This document shows positions 15,758 to 25,580 of a DNA stretch of 56,014 nucleotides, piece after piece. The DNA comes from Sphingobacteriales bacterium 16-39-50. GTDB taxonomy: Bacteria > Bacteroidota > Bacteroidia > Sphingobacteriales > Sphingobacteriaceae. The stretch lies in contig NCHA01000018.1 in NCBI GenBank assembly GCA_002257025.1, forward strand, positions 1 to 56,014, given 5' to 3'. Made by a program: the position numbers and the translations under genes. A model generated the notes under the pieces. It was not told the origin of the DNA and did not search any database. It saw only the letters and a list, made by a program, of their open reading frames with translations. Each line of letters opens with the position of its first letter. Position 1 is the first letter of the stretch.

Positions 15758-18490
15758 ATGGTGCAGGTTAGATCAAAAAAAATCTTCGTATTTCTTGTGC
15801 TCCTGTTGGTAATAGGTGCATTATATAAGCTGGCGCTTTCAAATCAGAAAGTAGACTACAATACACATGTTAAGCCCATAATCAATAAAAAGTGTATCTC
15901 ATGCCATGGAGGAGTGAAGCAGGAAGCCGGATTTAGTCTTCTTTTTCAGGAAGAAGCTTTAGGACTAACCGAATCAGGAAAACCAGCGATTATACCCGGT
16001 GATCCCGAAGGCAGTGAACTGATAAGAAGAATTACTGAAAATGACCCGGATGAAAGGATGCCCTACAAGCACGAAGCACTTTCCAAAGAGGAGATCGAAG
16101 TTTTTAGACAGTGGATTAAAGAAGGAGCAAAATGGGGAGAGCACTGGGCTTATGTGTCTGTTAAGAAACAGGATATTCCGGATGTAGAAAATGAGTGGGT
16201 AAGAAATGATATTGACCGTTTTATTTATGAAAAACTGGAGGAACAGAAATTAGAGCCTTCAGCAGAAGCTGATAAGGCAACTTTGTTAAGAAGACTTAGC
16301 CTTGATCTTATCGGACTTCCGGCTTCTACTGGTATTTCAAAAAAGTATCTGCAGGATAATTCCGATAAAGCATATGAGAACCTTGTTGATGAGCTCCTGG
16401 CCTCGCCCCGCTACGGTGAGCGCTGGACATCCAATTGGCTTGATATTGCCCGTTATGCAGATACCAGAGGCTATGAAGCCGACCGCGGACGTATAATCTG
16501 GAAATATCGCGACTGGTTGATTAATGCTTATAATTCGGATAAACCTTACAATGACTTCCTGATCGAACAGCTTGCAGGAGATCTGATGCCAAACCCGGAC
16601 GACGCGAAATACATAGCAACGGCTTTTCATCGGAATACAATGACCAATGATGAAGGTGGAACTGATAATGAAGAATTCAGAACATCTGCGGTCATGGACC
16701 GGGTGAATACAACATGGAGTGCGACAATGGGTACAACCTTTAATTGTGTTCAATGCCATAGCCATCCTTATGACCCATTTAAAGCTGATGAGTATTATAA
16801 GTTTATGGCATTTTTCAATAATACCCGCGATGAAGATACTAATGCTGATTATCCACTATTGCGGCAATACAATTCTCAGGACAGTTTAAAACTGGTACAA
16901 TTGATTGGCTGGTTAAAGAGCAATACTTCAGAAGCCCAGGCAAAAAAATACTTTAACTTTCTTAAAACCTGGCAGCCAACAATTAACTCACTACAATGTG
17001 ATCAGTTTGTGAATGCTGCCCTGATTAGTAGCTGGTTTGCCGGATTACGAAATAACGGAACATGCCGGTTAAAGGATGTTGTGCTACAGGATAAGACACA
17101 GCTGATGTTTCGATATAAAACCAATTTTGACGGAGGTAAATGGTCTATTTACCTCGATACATTGAATGGAAAACTATTAAAAACTGTTTCGCTTGCAAAT
17201 ACAAAGGGAGAATGGAAAATTGTGACTGTAGCGATACCTGCTGAAAAGGGAAAGCGTAACCTGTTTTTTAAATATTTTAATCCGGCGATAAAAAACCCTG
17301 ATGATACAGGTGTTCAGTTCGAGTGGTTTCAGTTTGATGCTCCATTCCCCGGTAAAGGAAAACCAGGCTATGAGCTTGCTTTGAGTAATTTCAATCAGCT
17401 GATGCAGGCTAAAGTAGATGAAACCCCGATTATGATTGAGAATAACCGGGATCAGCTCAGAACTACCCATGTTTTTGAACGGGGTAACTGGATGGTTAAA
17501 GGAAATAAGGTGGAGCCGGGTGTACCTGATATTATGAACCCAATGCCGGCAAATGTGCCGAAAAATAGATTGGGTATGGCATTATGGTTAACCGATAAAA
17601 AAAATCCGCTTGTAGCCAGAACCATGGTGAACCGTTTATGGGAGCAGTTGTTTGGATTTGGGATAGCTGAAACTCTCGAAGATCTTGGTTCACAGGGTAT
17701 TGCGCCTACTCATAAAGAATTGCTTGATCATTTATCCTGGCAGTTTATGAATGAGTATAACTGGAGCATGAAGCGCCTTTTAAAAGAGATCGTAATGTCT
17801 GCGGCATACCGGCAAAGTTCTACTGTGACTGAAGAAAAATTAAAGATCGATCCTAATAATAAATTTTATTCGAGAGCATCCAGAATCAGACTTTCGGCAG
17901 AGCAACTCAGGGATCAGGCATTGGAGGTAAGTAATGTATTGAGCAAAAAGATGTATGGGCCAAGTGTTATGCCATTTCAGCCTGAAGGAATCTGGCGCTC
18001 TCCTTATAATGGTGAAAAATGGAAAATGAGTACAGGTGAAGACCAGTACAGAAGAGCAGTTTACACTTACCTGAAGCGTACAGCCCCTTATCCTTCAATG
18101 ATGACCTTTGATGGTAGTGCAAGGGAATCATGTCTGCCACGGAGGATCAGAACCAATACTCCATTGCAGGCATTAACCTCTCTGAATGATTCCACCACCC
18201 TGGTTATTTCCAGAAGTCTTGCTCTTCGAATGAAAGAACTGGGAGGGAAGGATAGTAAGATTCAGATCAGTAAAGGCTATGAAGCCATGATGTTTAAGCC
18301 TATTTCCCCGACAAAGTTAAAGGCACTATCCGACTTGTATGCAGTAGCCCTCAGGAAATATAAAAAGGATAAAACAGCTATGAATCAATTAATGGGAGCA
18401 AAAGATAAGCCTGCCGATCCTGAAACAGCATCACTGGTTATTGTTGCCGGTGCGATGCTGAATATGGATGAATGGCTCAATAAAAATTAG
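15758..18490 (+). CDS. exported planctomycete-type cytochrome/DUF1549/DUF1553 protein
   Basis: A 910-residue protein with an N-terminal membrane anchor or signal (8-28), then a planctomycete-type cytochrome c domain with KKCISCHGG (Cys46, Cys49, His50), a DUF1549 domain (about 150-360, second heme-like motif NCVQCHSHPYDPF near 330), an insertion of beta-rich sequence (about 410-540) that resembles a CBM6 carbohydrate-binding module (MFRYKTNFDGGKWSIYL... FEWFQFD), and DUF1553 (about 600-880). It acts outside the cytoplasm and probably binds one or two c-type hemes. It is the first of five codirectional exported genes. Function of the family is not established. Confidence 0.88.
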   Translation: MVQVRSKKIFVFLVLLLVIGALYKLALSNQKVDYNTHVKPIINKKCISCHGGVKQEAGFSLLFQEEALGLTESGKPAIIPGDPEGSELIRRITENDPDERMPYKHEALSKEEIEVFRQWIKEGAKWGEHWAYVSVKKQDIPDVENEWVRNDIDRFIYEKLEEQKLEPSAEADKATLLRRLSLDLIGLPASTGISKKYLQDNSDKAYENLVDELLASPRYGERWTSNWLDIARYADTRGYEADRGRIIWKYRDWLINAYNSDKPYNDFLIEQLAGDLMPNPDDAKYIATAFHRNTMTNDEGGTDNEEFRTSAVMDRVNTTWSATMGTTFNCVQCHSHPYDPFKADEYYKFMAFFNNTRDEDTNADYPLLRQYNSQDSLKLVQLIGWLKSNTSEAQAKKYFNFLKTWQPTINSLQCDQFVNAALISSWFAGLRNNGTCRLKDVVLQDKTQLMFRYKTNFDGGKWSIYLDTLNGKLLKTVSLANTKGEWKIVTVAIPAEKGKRNLFFKYFNPAIKNPDDTGVQFEWFQFDAPFPGKGKPGYELALSNFNQLMQAKVDETPIMIENNRDQLRTTHVFERGNWMVKGNKVEPGVPDIMNPMPANVPKNRLGMALWLTDKKNPLVARTMVNRLWEQLFGFGIAETLEDLGSQGIAPTHKELLDHLSWQFMNEYNWSMKRLLKEIVMSAAYRQSSTVTEEKLKIDPNNKFYSRASRIRLSAEQLRDQALEVSNVLSKKMYGPSVMPFQPEGIWRSPYNGEKWKMSTGEDQYRRAVYTYLKRTAPYPSMMTFDGSARESCLPRRIRTNTPLQALTSLNDSTTLVISRSLALRMKELGGKDSKIQISKGYEAMMFKPISPTKLKALSDLYAVALRKYKKDKTAMNQLMGAKDKPADPETASLVIVAGAMLNMDEWLNKN

Positions 18491-18518
18491 ACAGGATAGG
18501 TAAGAAATATTATCGATT

Positions 18519-20024
18519 ATGAAGAGAGATGCTCAGGCACAAAGGTTAGCAAGAGAGGCAGAACATGCAGCTTTACAATTACATACCCGTCGTCATTTTT
18601 TAAAGGAAGGGGCAATGGGCTTTGGAGCTTTGGCATTAGGTTCATTGCTTGGCAGCTGTGGTTTTAATGTCTCTTCCGCTCCGAATGCAATGTTTGATGC
18701 TTCGAATCCGCTTGCACCAAGGCCTCCGATGTTTCCGGGAAAGGCTAAATCTGTAATTTATTTACACATGGCGGGTGCGCCTTCACAGTTTGAGATGTTC
18801 AGCTATAAGCCGGAACTCGCAAAACTCGATGGGCAGGAATGTCCGCAATCTTTGCTTGAAGGCAAGAAATTTGCCTTTATCAGGGGGGTACCTAAAATGC
18901 TTGGTCCGCAGGCCAATTTTAAGCAACATGGAAAAAGTGGCTTATGGCTTTCAGACAATTTACCTCATCTGGCTACCGTTGCCGATGAGATTGCGATGCT
19001 GAATGCGGTCACAACTGATCAGTTTAATCATGCACCAGCCCAATTATTAATGCAAACTGGTTCATCACGCCTGGGAAGGCCAAGCATAGGTGCATGGGTT
19101 ACTTATGGAATGGGATCAGAAAATAAAAATTTACCGGGATTCGTGGTATTAACTTCCGGAGGCAATAATCCCGATGCAGGCAAGAGTGTATGGGGAAGTG
19201 GCTTTTTGCCGAGTGTCTATCAGGGCGTTCAATGCAGGGGAGAAGGCGATCCTGTTTTGTTCATCAAAGATCCGGCAGGGATGGACAGGGATCTGCGCAA
19301 GGCATCAATTGATGCGATCAATAAAATAAATCAGGAACAGTTCGAAGAATATAAAGATCCCGAAATTCTGTCGCGCATTGCACAGTATGAAATGGCCTAC
19401 AAGATGCAAATCTCTGTACCTGAAGTAATGAATATCAACGATGAGCCGGCATACATCCATGAGATGTACGGTACAGAACCGGGTAAAACAAGTTTTGCTA
19501 ACAATGTCTTACTGGCCAGAAAACTTGTTGAAAAGGGTGTTCGTTTTGTCCAGTTATTTGACTGGGGCTGGGATACGCATGGTACTTCTGCCAGCGGTTC
19601 GGTAGATATTGGTCTGGTCAATAAATGCCGGAACGTAGATAAACCGATTACAGCATTGATTCTTGATCTGAAGCAAAGAGGCTTACTCGATGAAACCCTG
19701 ATCGTTTGGGGTGCTGAATTTGGCAGGACCCCGATGCAGGAAAACCGGGAAGGTAAGGATATGCCATTTAAAGGCAGGGATCATCATGCCGCTGCATTCA
19801 ATATGTGGATGGCAGGAGGGGGAATCAAAGGTGGTACCACTTATGGAGAAACAGATGAGATAGGATATGATATTGTAAATGGAAAGACAGAAGCGTTTGA
19901 TATTCAGGCGACTATCCTTAATCAATTGGGTTTTGACCACGAAAAATTCACTTATGAATCTCAGGGCAGACCTTTCCGTTTGACTGATGTTGGAGGGAAA
20001 GTGATCACCGATATTTTAGCATAA
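18519..20024 (+). CDS. DUF1501 (sulfatase-like) exported protein
   Basis: A 501-residue DUF1501 protein of the alkaline phosphatase/sulfatase superfamily. The N-terminus has a twin-arginine motif TRRHFLKEG (Arg24-Arg25), a hydrophobic stretch and a possible lipobox LLGSC (Cys47), so it may be a Tat-exported lipoprotein. Conserved segments include VIYLHMAGAPSQFE, LFDWGWDTHG, WGAEFGRTP and GRDHHAAAFNMW. It starts 28 bases after the cytochrome/DUF1553 gene, its usual partner in many genomes. The enzymatic reaction is unknown. Confidence 0.9.
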   Translation: MKRDAQAQRLAREAEHAALQLHTRRHFLKEGAMGFGALALGSLLGSCGFNVSSAPNAMFDASNPLAPRPPMFPGKAKSVIYLHMAGAPSQFEMFSYKPELAKLDGQECPQSLLEGKKFAFIRGVPKMLGPQANFKQHGKSGLWLSDNLPHLATVADEIAMLNAVTTDQFNHAPAQLLMQTGSSRLGRPSIGAWVTYGMGSENKNLPGFVVLTSGGNNPDAGKSVWGSGFLPSVYQGVQCRGEGDPVLFIKDPAGMDRDLRKASIDAINKINQEQFEEYKDPEILSRIAQYEMAYKMQISVPEVMNINDEPAYIHEMYGTEPGKTSFANNVLLARKLVEKGVRFVQLFDWGWDTHGTSASGSVDIGLVNKCRNVDKPITALILDLKQRGLLDETLIVWGAEFGRTPMQENREGKDMPFKGRDHHAAAFNMWMAGGGIKGGTTYGETDEIGYDIVNGKTEAFDIQATILNQLGFDHEKFTYESQGRPFRLTDVGGKVITDILA

Positions 20025-20044
20025 ACGAATTTTGCAGCAATTAT

Positions 20045-20980
20045 ATGAGACAAGACAGAAGAAAGTTCATTAAAACATCTGCAGCAGGTTCGGCTGCCCT
20101 AATATTATCCTCATTAGAATCTTTCGCATTACCCGAAATGACTTCTTCTTCTGTGAATAAGAATTACGATCTGAAAATCATGGCAACCAGCTGGGGCTAT
20201 CAGGGAACAATGGATTCATTCTGCGCTAAGATTAAGAAGGAGGGATATGATGGAATAGAATTATGGTGGCCTACCGAAAATAAAAAGGCACAGGATGAAA
20301 TATTTGCTGCTTTGAAGACTTATGATCTGGAAATCGGTTTCCTGTGCGGGGGATCTCAATCTAACCCTCAGGAGCATCTCGAATTCTACAAAAGAATGGT
20401 GGATGCAGCCGCTAAACAAAATATCCAGCGACCACTTTATATTAATAATCACTCTGGAAAAGATTATTTCAGCTTTGATGACAATAAGAAATTCATTGAG
20501 CATACGCAGGCATTGGCTAAAGAAACTGGCCTGTTAATATGCCATGAAACACATCGCGGCAGAATGTTGTTTGCCGCACATATAACAAGAAATTTTCTTG
20601 AAAAATACCCCGATCTGAGATTGACTCTGGATATTTCACACTGGTGCAATGTGCATGAGAGCTTGCTGGCTGATCAGAAGGAGACAATTGATCTGGCATT
20701 AGCCCGTACTGATCATATTCACGCCAGAATCGGCCATCCCGAAGGCCCGCAGGTGAATGACCCGCGTGCACCTGAATGGGAACAAACTGTGAAACAGCAT
20801 TTCGAATGGTGGGATAAAATTGTGGAGAGGAAAAGAAGAAATGGAGAAAGGGTGACTGTCCTTACGGAATTTGGTCCACCCGATTATATGCCTACTTATC
20901 CCTATACCAGACAGCCGCTGGCTGATCAATGGGCCATTAATGTGCACATGATGCATTTGCTTAGAAAACGATATTCCTGA
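20045..20980 (+). CDS. exported sugar phosphate isomerase/epimerase-like TIM barrel
   Basis: A 311-residue AP endonuclease-2/xylose isomerase-like TIM barrel with a twin-arginine N-terminus MRQDRRKFIKTSAAG. Candidate metal-binding residues: ELWW (about 75), CHETHRGR, LDISHW and DHIHARIGHPEG. Such periplasmic proteins often act on sugars or inositols as isomerases, epimerases or dehydratases. It starts 20 bases after the DUF1501 gene, so the substrate may be what the cytochrome/DUF1501 pair produces. Confidence 0.85.
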   Translation: MRQDRRKFIKTSAAGSAALILSSLESFALPEMTSSSVNKNYDLKIMATSWGYQGTMDSFCAKIKKEGYDGIELWWPTENKKAQDEIFAALKTYDLEIGFLCGGSQSNPQEHLEFYKRMVDAAAKQNIQRPLYINNHSGKDYFSFDDNKKFIEHTQALAKETGLLICHETHRGRMLFAAHITRNFLEKYPDLRLTLDISHWCNVHESLLADQKETIDLALARTDHIHARIGHPEGPQVNDPRAPEWEQTVKQHFEWWDKIVERKRRNGERVTVLTEFGPPDYMPTYPYTRQPLADQWAINVHMMHLLRKRYS

Positions 20981-20995
20981 TTTCATACTCACTGA

Positions 20996-22420
20996 ATGAG
21001 CACACTTTCTGTTTTTTTGTTTAGCCTGGTTGATTTTGTGGGGAGTTTTCATCCCTTGCTTGTACATCTCCCGATAGGGGTATTGCTGCTAGCCGCCTTG
21101 TTTCAATTTTTATCCCAAAAGGAAAAATATCAGTCGCTGGCTTCGGCAGTAGGTATTTCTTTGTTCATTGGTATGCTCAGTGCGATTGCATCATGTATTA
21201 GCGGCTACCTGCTATCAGGCACTGGTGATTATGATGAAGGTCTGATCTTTAATCATCAATGGTCTGGTATAGCCCTCGCTATAATTTCAATTGTTGCATG
21301 GTATTTAAACTGGAAAGGAAAGCAAATCACCTGGATTACCGCCCTTATGGTGTTCCTTATCGTCCTTACCGGTCATTTTGGAGGTTCCATAACTCATGGT
21401 TCAGATTATCTGAAAAGGGCATTCTTGGCGGAAGCTTCAGGGCAGGCTGAAGAAAAGAGAAAACCTATCCCGAACGTTCAGCAAGCTATGGCTTATCAGG
21501 ATGTGATTAAGCCAATTCTGACTTCAAAATGTTATAAATGTCATGGTCCCAATAAGCAGAAGGGAAAACTGAGACTGGATATGCCTGATTTTATTTTAAA
21601 GGGTGGCAAGGGTGGCAAGGCGATTATTGCAGGAAATACCGATGAAAGTGAATTGATCAAGCGAATCTTATTGTCAAAGGAGAGCGATGATCATATGCCG
21701 CCTCTTGAGCAGCCACAGCTTACTAAAACCGAACTGGACCTGATTCATTGGTGGGTTAGCAGCGGAGCTGATTTTAATAAAAAAGTGGCTGATCTTGCCC
21801 AAACTGAAAAGATCAAACCGGTTCTTTTATCCCTTCAATCCGAAGAAAAAGCTGAAGCAGCTTTAATCTCTGATATTCCGGAGAAGACTGTCGGACAAGC
21901 AGATGCGAAGATCGTTCAGGAACTGCTCGCCCGCGGAGTTGCAGTAATACCGGTCGCACTAAATAGTAATTACCTGTCTGTCAATTTTGTAGCACTGGAT
22001 TCAATCACTGCAAAGGATCTGCAATTGCTTGAACAATTAAGTAAACAGGTAATCTGGTTAAAAATCGGGGATTCCAATCTGGATGATAATAATCTGAAAT
22101 CAATTGTGAAATTATCTTCTCTTACCCGTCTTTCCATTGAAAAGACTGCTGTAAGTGATGCGGGTATTGCATTGTTGAATGGTTTGCCGAAACTAACTTA
22201 CCTTAATCTGGTTGGTACCAAAATAACAGCAAAAGGACTTACACAGTTGAAATCATTAAAGGACCTGAGACAGATTTTTCTTTATCAGACAGCGATTTCG
22301 GGATCTGAGTTCAGTCAGCTTAGCAAATTATTTCCAAAGGCTCTTATTGATACCGGGGGGTATAAGCTTCAGTTCCTGGAAAGTGATACGGTGGAGTTAA
22401 AATCTGCAAGAGTTAATTAG
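20996..22420 (+). CDS. DUF2231-cytochrome c-LRR fusion membrane protein
   Basis: A 474-residue three-part protein. Residues 10-135 are a DUF2231-like membrane domain with four helices (SFHPLLVHLPIGVLLL at the start). Residues about 165-255 form a planctomycete-type cytochrome domain with KCYKCHGPNKQKG (CxxCH near 178) and DDHMPP (possible axial Met). Residues about 330-455 are leucine-rich repeats (LTRLSIEKTAVSDAGIALL, LTYLNLVGTKITAKGLTQL). It likely anchors a heme domain and an interaction surface at the outer face of the inner membrane. Confidence 0.86.
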   Translation: MSTLSVFLFSLVDFVGSFHPLLVHLPIGVLLLAALFQFLSQKEKYQSLASAVGISLFIGMLSAIASCISGYLLSGTGDYDEGLIFNHQWSGIALAIISIVAWYLNWKGKQITWITALMVFLIVLTGHFGGSITHGSDYLKRAFLAEASGQAEEKRKPIPNVQQAMAYQDVIKPILTSKCYKCHGPNKQKGKLRLDMPDFILKGGKGGKAIIAGNTDESELIKRILLSKESDDHMPPLEQPQLTKTELDLIHWWVSSGADFNKKVADLAQTEKIKPVLLSLQSEEKAEAALISDIPEKTVGQADAKIVQELLARGVAVIPVALNSNYLSVNFVALDSITAKDLQLLEQLSKQVIWLKIGDSNLDDNNLKSIVKLSSLTRLSIEKTAVSDAGIALLNGLPKLTYLNLVGTKITAKGLTQLKSLKDLRQIFLYQTAISGSEFSQLSKLFPKALIDTGGYKLQFLESDTVELKSARVN

Positions 22421-22527
22421 AGGAATAAAATTGAATCTTAACAGGAAATTAATATGCATACAAACATTAACATGCACCTTTGGATAAAAGGATTTTAATA
22501 TAGCAATTTGACAAAATTATACAGATT

Positions 22528-23364
22528 ATGGAAAAAGATATAAACAGTCAGACACGGAGGAAATTCATTCAGCAGATTTCTTTGGCATCCGCTTTATTGC
22601 TCAGTGGCAGAATTACTGATCTTTCTGCAGAAGAGGTTTATGGCTTGAAAGCCAAAGTTAAGCTGAGATTTGTGCTTGCATCTGACTTTCATTACGGACA
22701 ACCGAATACAGCATTTGATGAAATGACCGACAAGGTGATCAATCAGATTAATTTGTTCAATAAGAATAATCGTATTGATTTTTGTGTGCTGAATGGGGAC
22801 ATTATTCATAACGAAGAAAATCTTTTGCCATTAGTCAAGAAAAAAACAGATAATCTTCAGGTGCCCTATTATGTAGTAAGGGGGAACCATGATATGGTAA
22901 CAGAAGAACTATGGAATGAAGTATGGAAAATGCCATTGAATCACAGTTTTGAGGCAAAAGGCTCCGCATTTATTCTAGCAGATACCTCTAATGTACAGGG
23001 GACTTATGTTTCACCTGATCTGAAATGGTTAAAGGAAAAACTGGAGCAATACAAAAGCAAAAAGAATGTATTTCTGATCCTGCATATTCCTCAGGCTAAA
23101 TGGACTGATCATGCCATTGATACCCCTGAATTTTTTGAACTGATTCATAAATATCCAAATGTCAGAGCAGGATTTCACGGTCACGTACATGATCAGGATG
23201 GTGTGTTCATGGCGCAAAATGTCCCCTTCTTATTCGATTCTCACGTTGGAGGGAACTGGGGTACACCTTACAGAGGATTTAGAGTAGTGGAGTTATTGAA
23301 TGATGGTACGCTGATTACCTATATGATGAACCCTACTCAAAAACAGGGGGAACTTAAATACTAG
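22528..23364 (+). CDS. exported calcineurin-like metallophosphoesterase
   Basis: A 278-residue metallophosphoesterase with a twin-arginine start (QTRRKFIQQISLASALLLSG). The binuclear metal motifs are all present: DFHYG (Asp53, His55), NGDIIH, RGNHDM, LHIPQ and GFHGHVHD. The substrate is a phosphate ester in the periplasm, unknown. It is separated from the previous gene by 107 bases and ends the cluster before a strong hairpin. Confidence 0.88.
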   Translation: MEKDINSQTRRKFIQQISLASALLLSGRITDLSAEEVYGLKAKVKLRFVLASDFHYGQPNTAFDEMTDKVINQINLFNKNNRIDFCVLNGDIIHNEENLLPLVKKKTDNLQVPYYVVRGNHDMVTEELWNEVWKMPLNHSFEAKGSAFILADTSNVQGTYVSPDLKWLKEKLEQYKSKKNVFLILHIPQAKWTDHAIDTPEFFELIHKYPNVRAGFHGHVHDQDGVFMAQNVPFLFDSHVGGNWGTPYRGFRVVELLNDGTLITYMMNPTQKQGELKY

Positions 23365-23370
23365 ACTGGT

Positions 23371-23408
23371 AATACTCATCCGACACTAAGGAGTGTCGGA
23401 TGAGTATT
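23371..23408. terminator. bidirectional hairpin terminator
   Basis: A perfect 17-base stem (23371-23387 with 23392-23408) and loop AAGG lies between two convergent genes. No long T-run follows on either side, but the strength and position indicate a shared terminator. Confidence 0.75.
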
Positions 23409-23415
23409 AATTTAA

Positions 23416-25503
23416 CTACAAGGTATATTTTATACCTCCAAAGAAATTGCGCTTAGGTGCCGCATTAAAGAACCGGCCTCCAAAAGCATTGATGTCATTC
23501 CCAAGACTATAGGTTTCATTCAGCAGGTTATCTATCCCCGCGTAAAAATCCAGAACAGGTTTCCCAGGTTTTGAACTTCTCCAGCCCGCCTTGAAATGTA
23601 CAAGGTCAAAACTTCCTGCATATACGCTGTTCGCATCATTCAAAGGAATTTTTGAGGTATAATTGTGTTGTGCAAACAGGTAGAAATTCTTTTGAAAGCG
23701 GAAATCAAGACCACTGACTATCACACTTCTTGGCGTGCCGGTTAAACGGTTTCCCGAATAATTTGCTGTTCCATTCTGATAATCCCTGAAAAAATATTTA
23801 CTGAGTGTAAAACTGTTTTGCAGTTGAAGTCCGCTTAAGAAGCCTTTTGAACCAGGTTCGATAAGCCAATAGCTGGTCTGTGTTTCCACTCCAGTTTGAC
23901 GGGTACCACCGGCATTTAAATAAAATTCGGTATCATCTGCGTTTACACGACGAACAATTGCATTTTCAAGACGGTACTGGAAAATGGAGGCATCCATCCA
24001 AAGACGGTCGTTGCTGTTACGTAAACGGAAACCGGCTTCATAATTCCATCCTGTCTCAGATTCCAGGGTTGTATTGATCTTATTGTCGGAAGCTCTAACC
24101 TCGGCGATTGTTGGAGGTGAATAACCTCTGCTGACAGAAGAACGAAGTGCCAGCAAATCTGATATCTGATAAGATAGTGCAAATCGTGGCATTAGTTCAG
24201 GATCAAAATTGCGTTCAAATCTGCTTGCATAAGATCTGATATCTTTTGAAAACTTATACCTGTAATAATTTAAGCTGGCGGCAACTTCTGCAGTAAACTT
24301 ATCGCCGATATTTGCAGAAAAACGTGTGAAGTAGAAAAATTGCCGCGAAAGAATATCGTCCTGTGCCTGTAAATTACCCTGAATTCCCCTGTTATTATCA
24401 TAGTTAGCAATATCTGCGCTGGTACCCTGTAATTCAAGTCCCGCATTCCATTTCCAGTTAACTGCTTTATCTTCATTTCCGGATAGTTCGAGGTAGGTTC
24501 TTATTCCACCTGTATATTCTTTACGGATCTCATAATTGGTAATGAATGGATTCAGATAATCGGTTTTTGAGCCATAGACTGCAAAAACATGTCGTAGATT
24601 GCCTGTGATCTTTGCATCATTGACAACACCTGCGTATAAGGTGTTGTTTTCAATCCTTGCTTTTTGTGCAACAGGACCCGCAACGAATGAGGTTGATGGT
24701 CTGGCTGCCTGTGGATTAAGATTGTATTGAGCCAAAGTCAAACCTCCGGGAGTTTTGTATTCCAGGTCAGAGTAAAAAGCAAGTACACGAAGCTGATTCT
24801 CTTCTGAATAATTCATGCGGTACATCAGTTGGGCATAATGACGGCTCATGGCACTATGTTCACGGTAACCATCCGATCTCTGATAAGAATGGTTAATATT
24901 CAGGTACTGGTTTTTGAATTTTTTCTGAACGGCTAATTTTTCATGGAACAAACCATATGATCCGCTGCTGATACCTGCCGATGCCCAGGTACTGTCGGCA
25001 TTCTTGTCGACAGGGTTTATCAAGACAACTCCACCGGAGTTTGCTCCGAATAAACTGCCATCAGGGCCTTTTAGCACTTCTATATTGTTGATGCTGTTCA
25101 CATCTATCAGATTCAGATAGGTATTTCCACCCGCATCTGTCAATGGGAATTCATCCAGATAGATTTTTACGTTTCTTACTCCAAAAGGGGATCTTAATGA
25201 ACTTCCACGAATGGATAGGCGATAACTTCCCGGAGATCTTTCCTCCATTCTGATCCCTGGAACCGAATTAAGGGCTGGTACCATTGAGATTCCGGGCTGG
25301 TCTCTCAATTGTTTATTACTTATTAAACTTACCGATGATGGAACCCGTAATATTGGCTGTTCTGAAAGATAAGCCCTGATCACAATTTCTTTTACTTTCT
25401 GAACTGAATCTACTTTGCTTTGTGCAAAGCTTACATTCACAAGTAATGAAAGAATCAGGACGAATTTTATTCCTCTAAATCTAAAAAATTTGCTTATTTC
25501 CAT
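23416..25503 (-). CDS. TonB-dependent outer membrane receptor
   Basis: A 695-residue TonB-dependent receptor with signal peptide (to VSFAQ), a TonB-box-like KEIVIRA segment, a plug domain (about 45-165: RGSSLRSPFGVRNVKIYLDEFPLTDAGG, IEVLKGPDGSLFGANSGGVVLI) and a 22-strand barrel ending in aromatic-rich FFGGIKYTL. It has no carboxypeptidase-like N-terminal domain and no SusD partner, so it is a siderophore/FecA-like receptor rather than SusC. The ligand is unknown. It faces the metallophosphoesterase tail to tail. Confidence 0.9.
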   Translation of the reverse strand: MEISKFFRFRGIKFVLILSLLVNVSFAQSKVDSVQKVKEIVIRAYLSEQPILRVPSSVSLISNKQLRDQPGISMVPALNSVPGIRMEERSPGSYRLSIRGSSLRSPFGVRNVKIYLDEFPLTDAGGNTYLNLIDVNSINNIEVLKGPDGSLFGANSGGVVLINPVDKNADSTWASAGISSGSYGLFHEKLAVQKKFKNQYLNINHSYQRSDGYREHSAMSRHYAQLMYRMNYSEENQLRVLAFYSDLEYKTPGGLTLAQYNLNPQAARPSTSFVAGPVAQKARIENNTLYAGVVNDAKITGNLRHVFAVYGSKTDYLNPFITNYEIRKEYTGGIRTYLELSGNEDKAVNWKWNAGLELQGTSADIANYDNNRGIQGNLQAQDDILSRQFFYFTRFSANIGDKFTAEVAASLNYYRYKFSKDIRSYASRFERNFDPELMPRFALSYQISDLLALRSSVSRGYSPPTIAEVRASDNKINTTLESETGWNYEAGFRLRNSNDRLWMDASIFQYRLENAIVRRVNADDTEFYLNAGGTRQTGVETQTSYWLIEPGSKGFLSGLQLQNSFTLSKYFFRDYQNGTANYSGNRLTGTPRSVIVSGLDFRFQKNFYLFAQHNYTSKIPLNDANSVYAGSFDLVHFKAGWRSSKPGKPVLDFYAGIDNLLNETYSLGNDINAFGGRFFNAAPKRNFFGGIKYTL

Positions 25504-25563
25504 TTCTTAATATTGATTATCCTTTTCTTTAAGGAGGGGCTAATTTATTAAAACTTCTATTGG

Positions 25564-25580
25564 CTTTTGTGTTACAAAAG
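25564..25580 (-). promoter_or_regulatory. operator-like inverted repeat before the TonB receptor
   Basis: CTTTTGTGTTACAAAAG is a perfect 7-base inverted repeat with a three-base centre, 61 bases upstream of the receptor ATG. It overlaps a weak -7-like AACTTTTG on the minus strand, a plausible place for a repressor. The binding protein is unknown. Confidence 0.35.

Noticed and set aside
23416..25503. SusC-like receptor of a polysaccharide utilisation locus
   Set aside because: It is too short, lacks the carboxypeptidase-like N-terminal domain, and no SusD gene is beside it.
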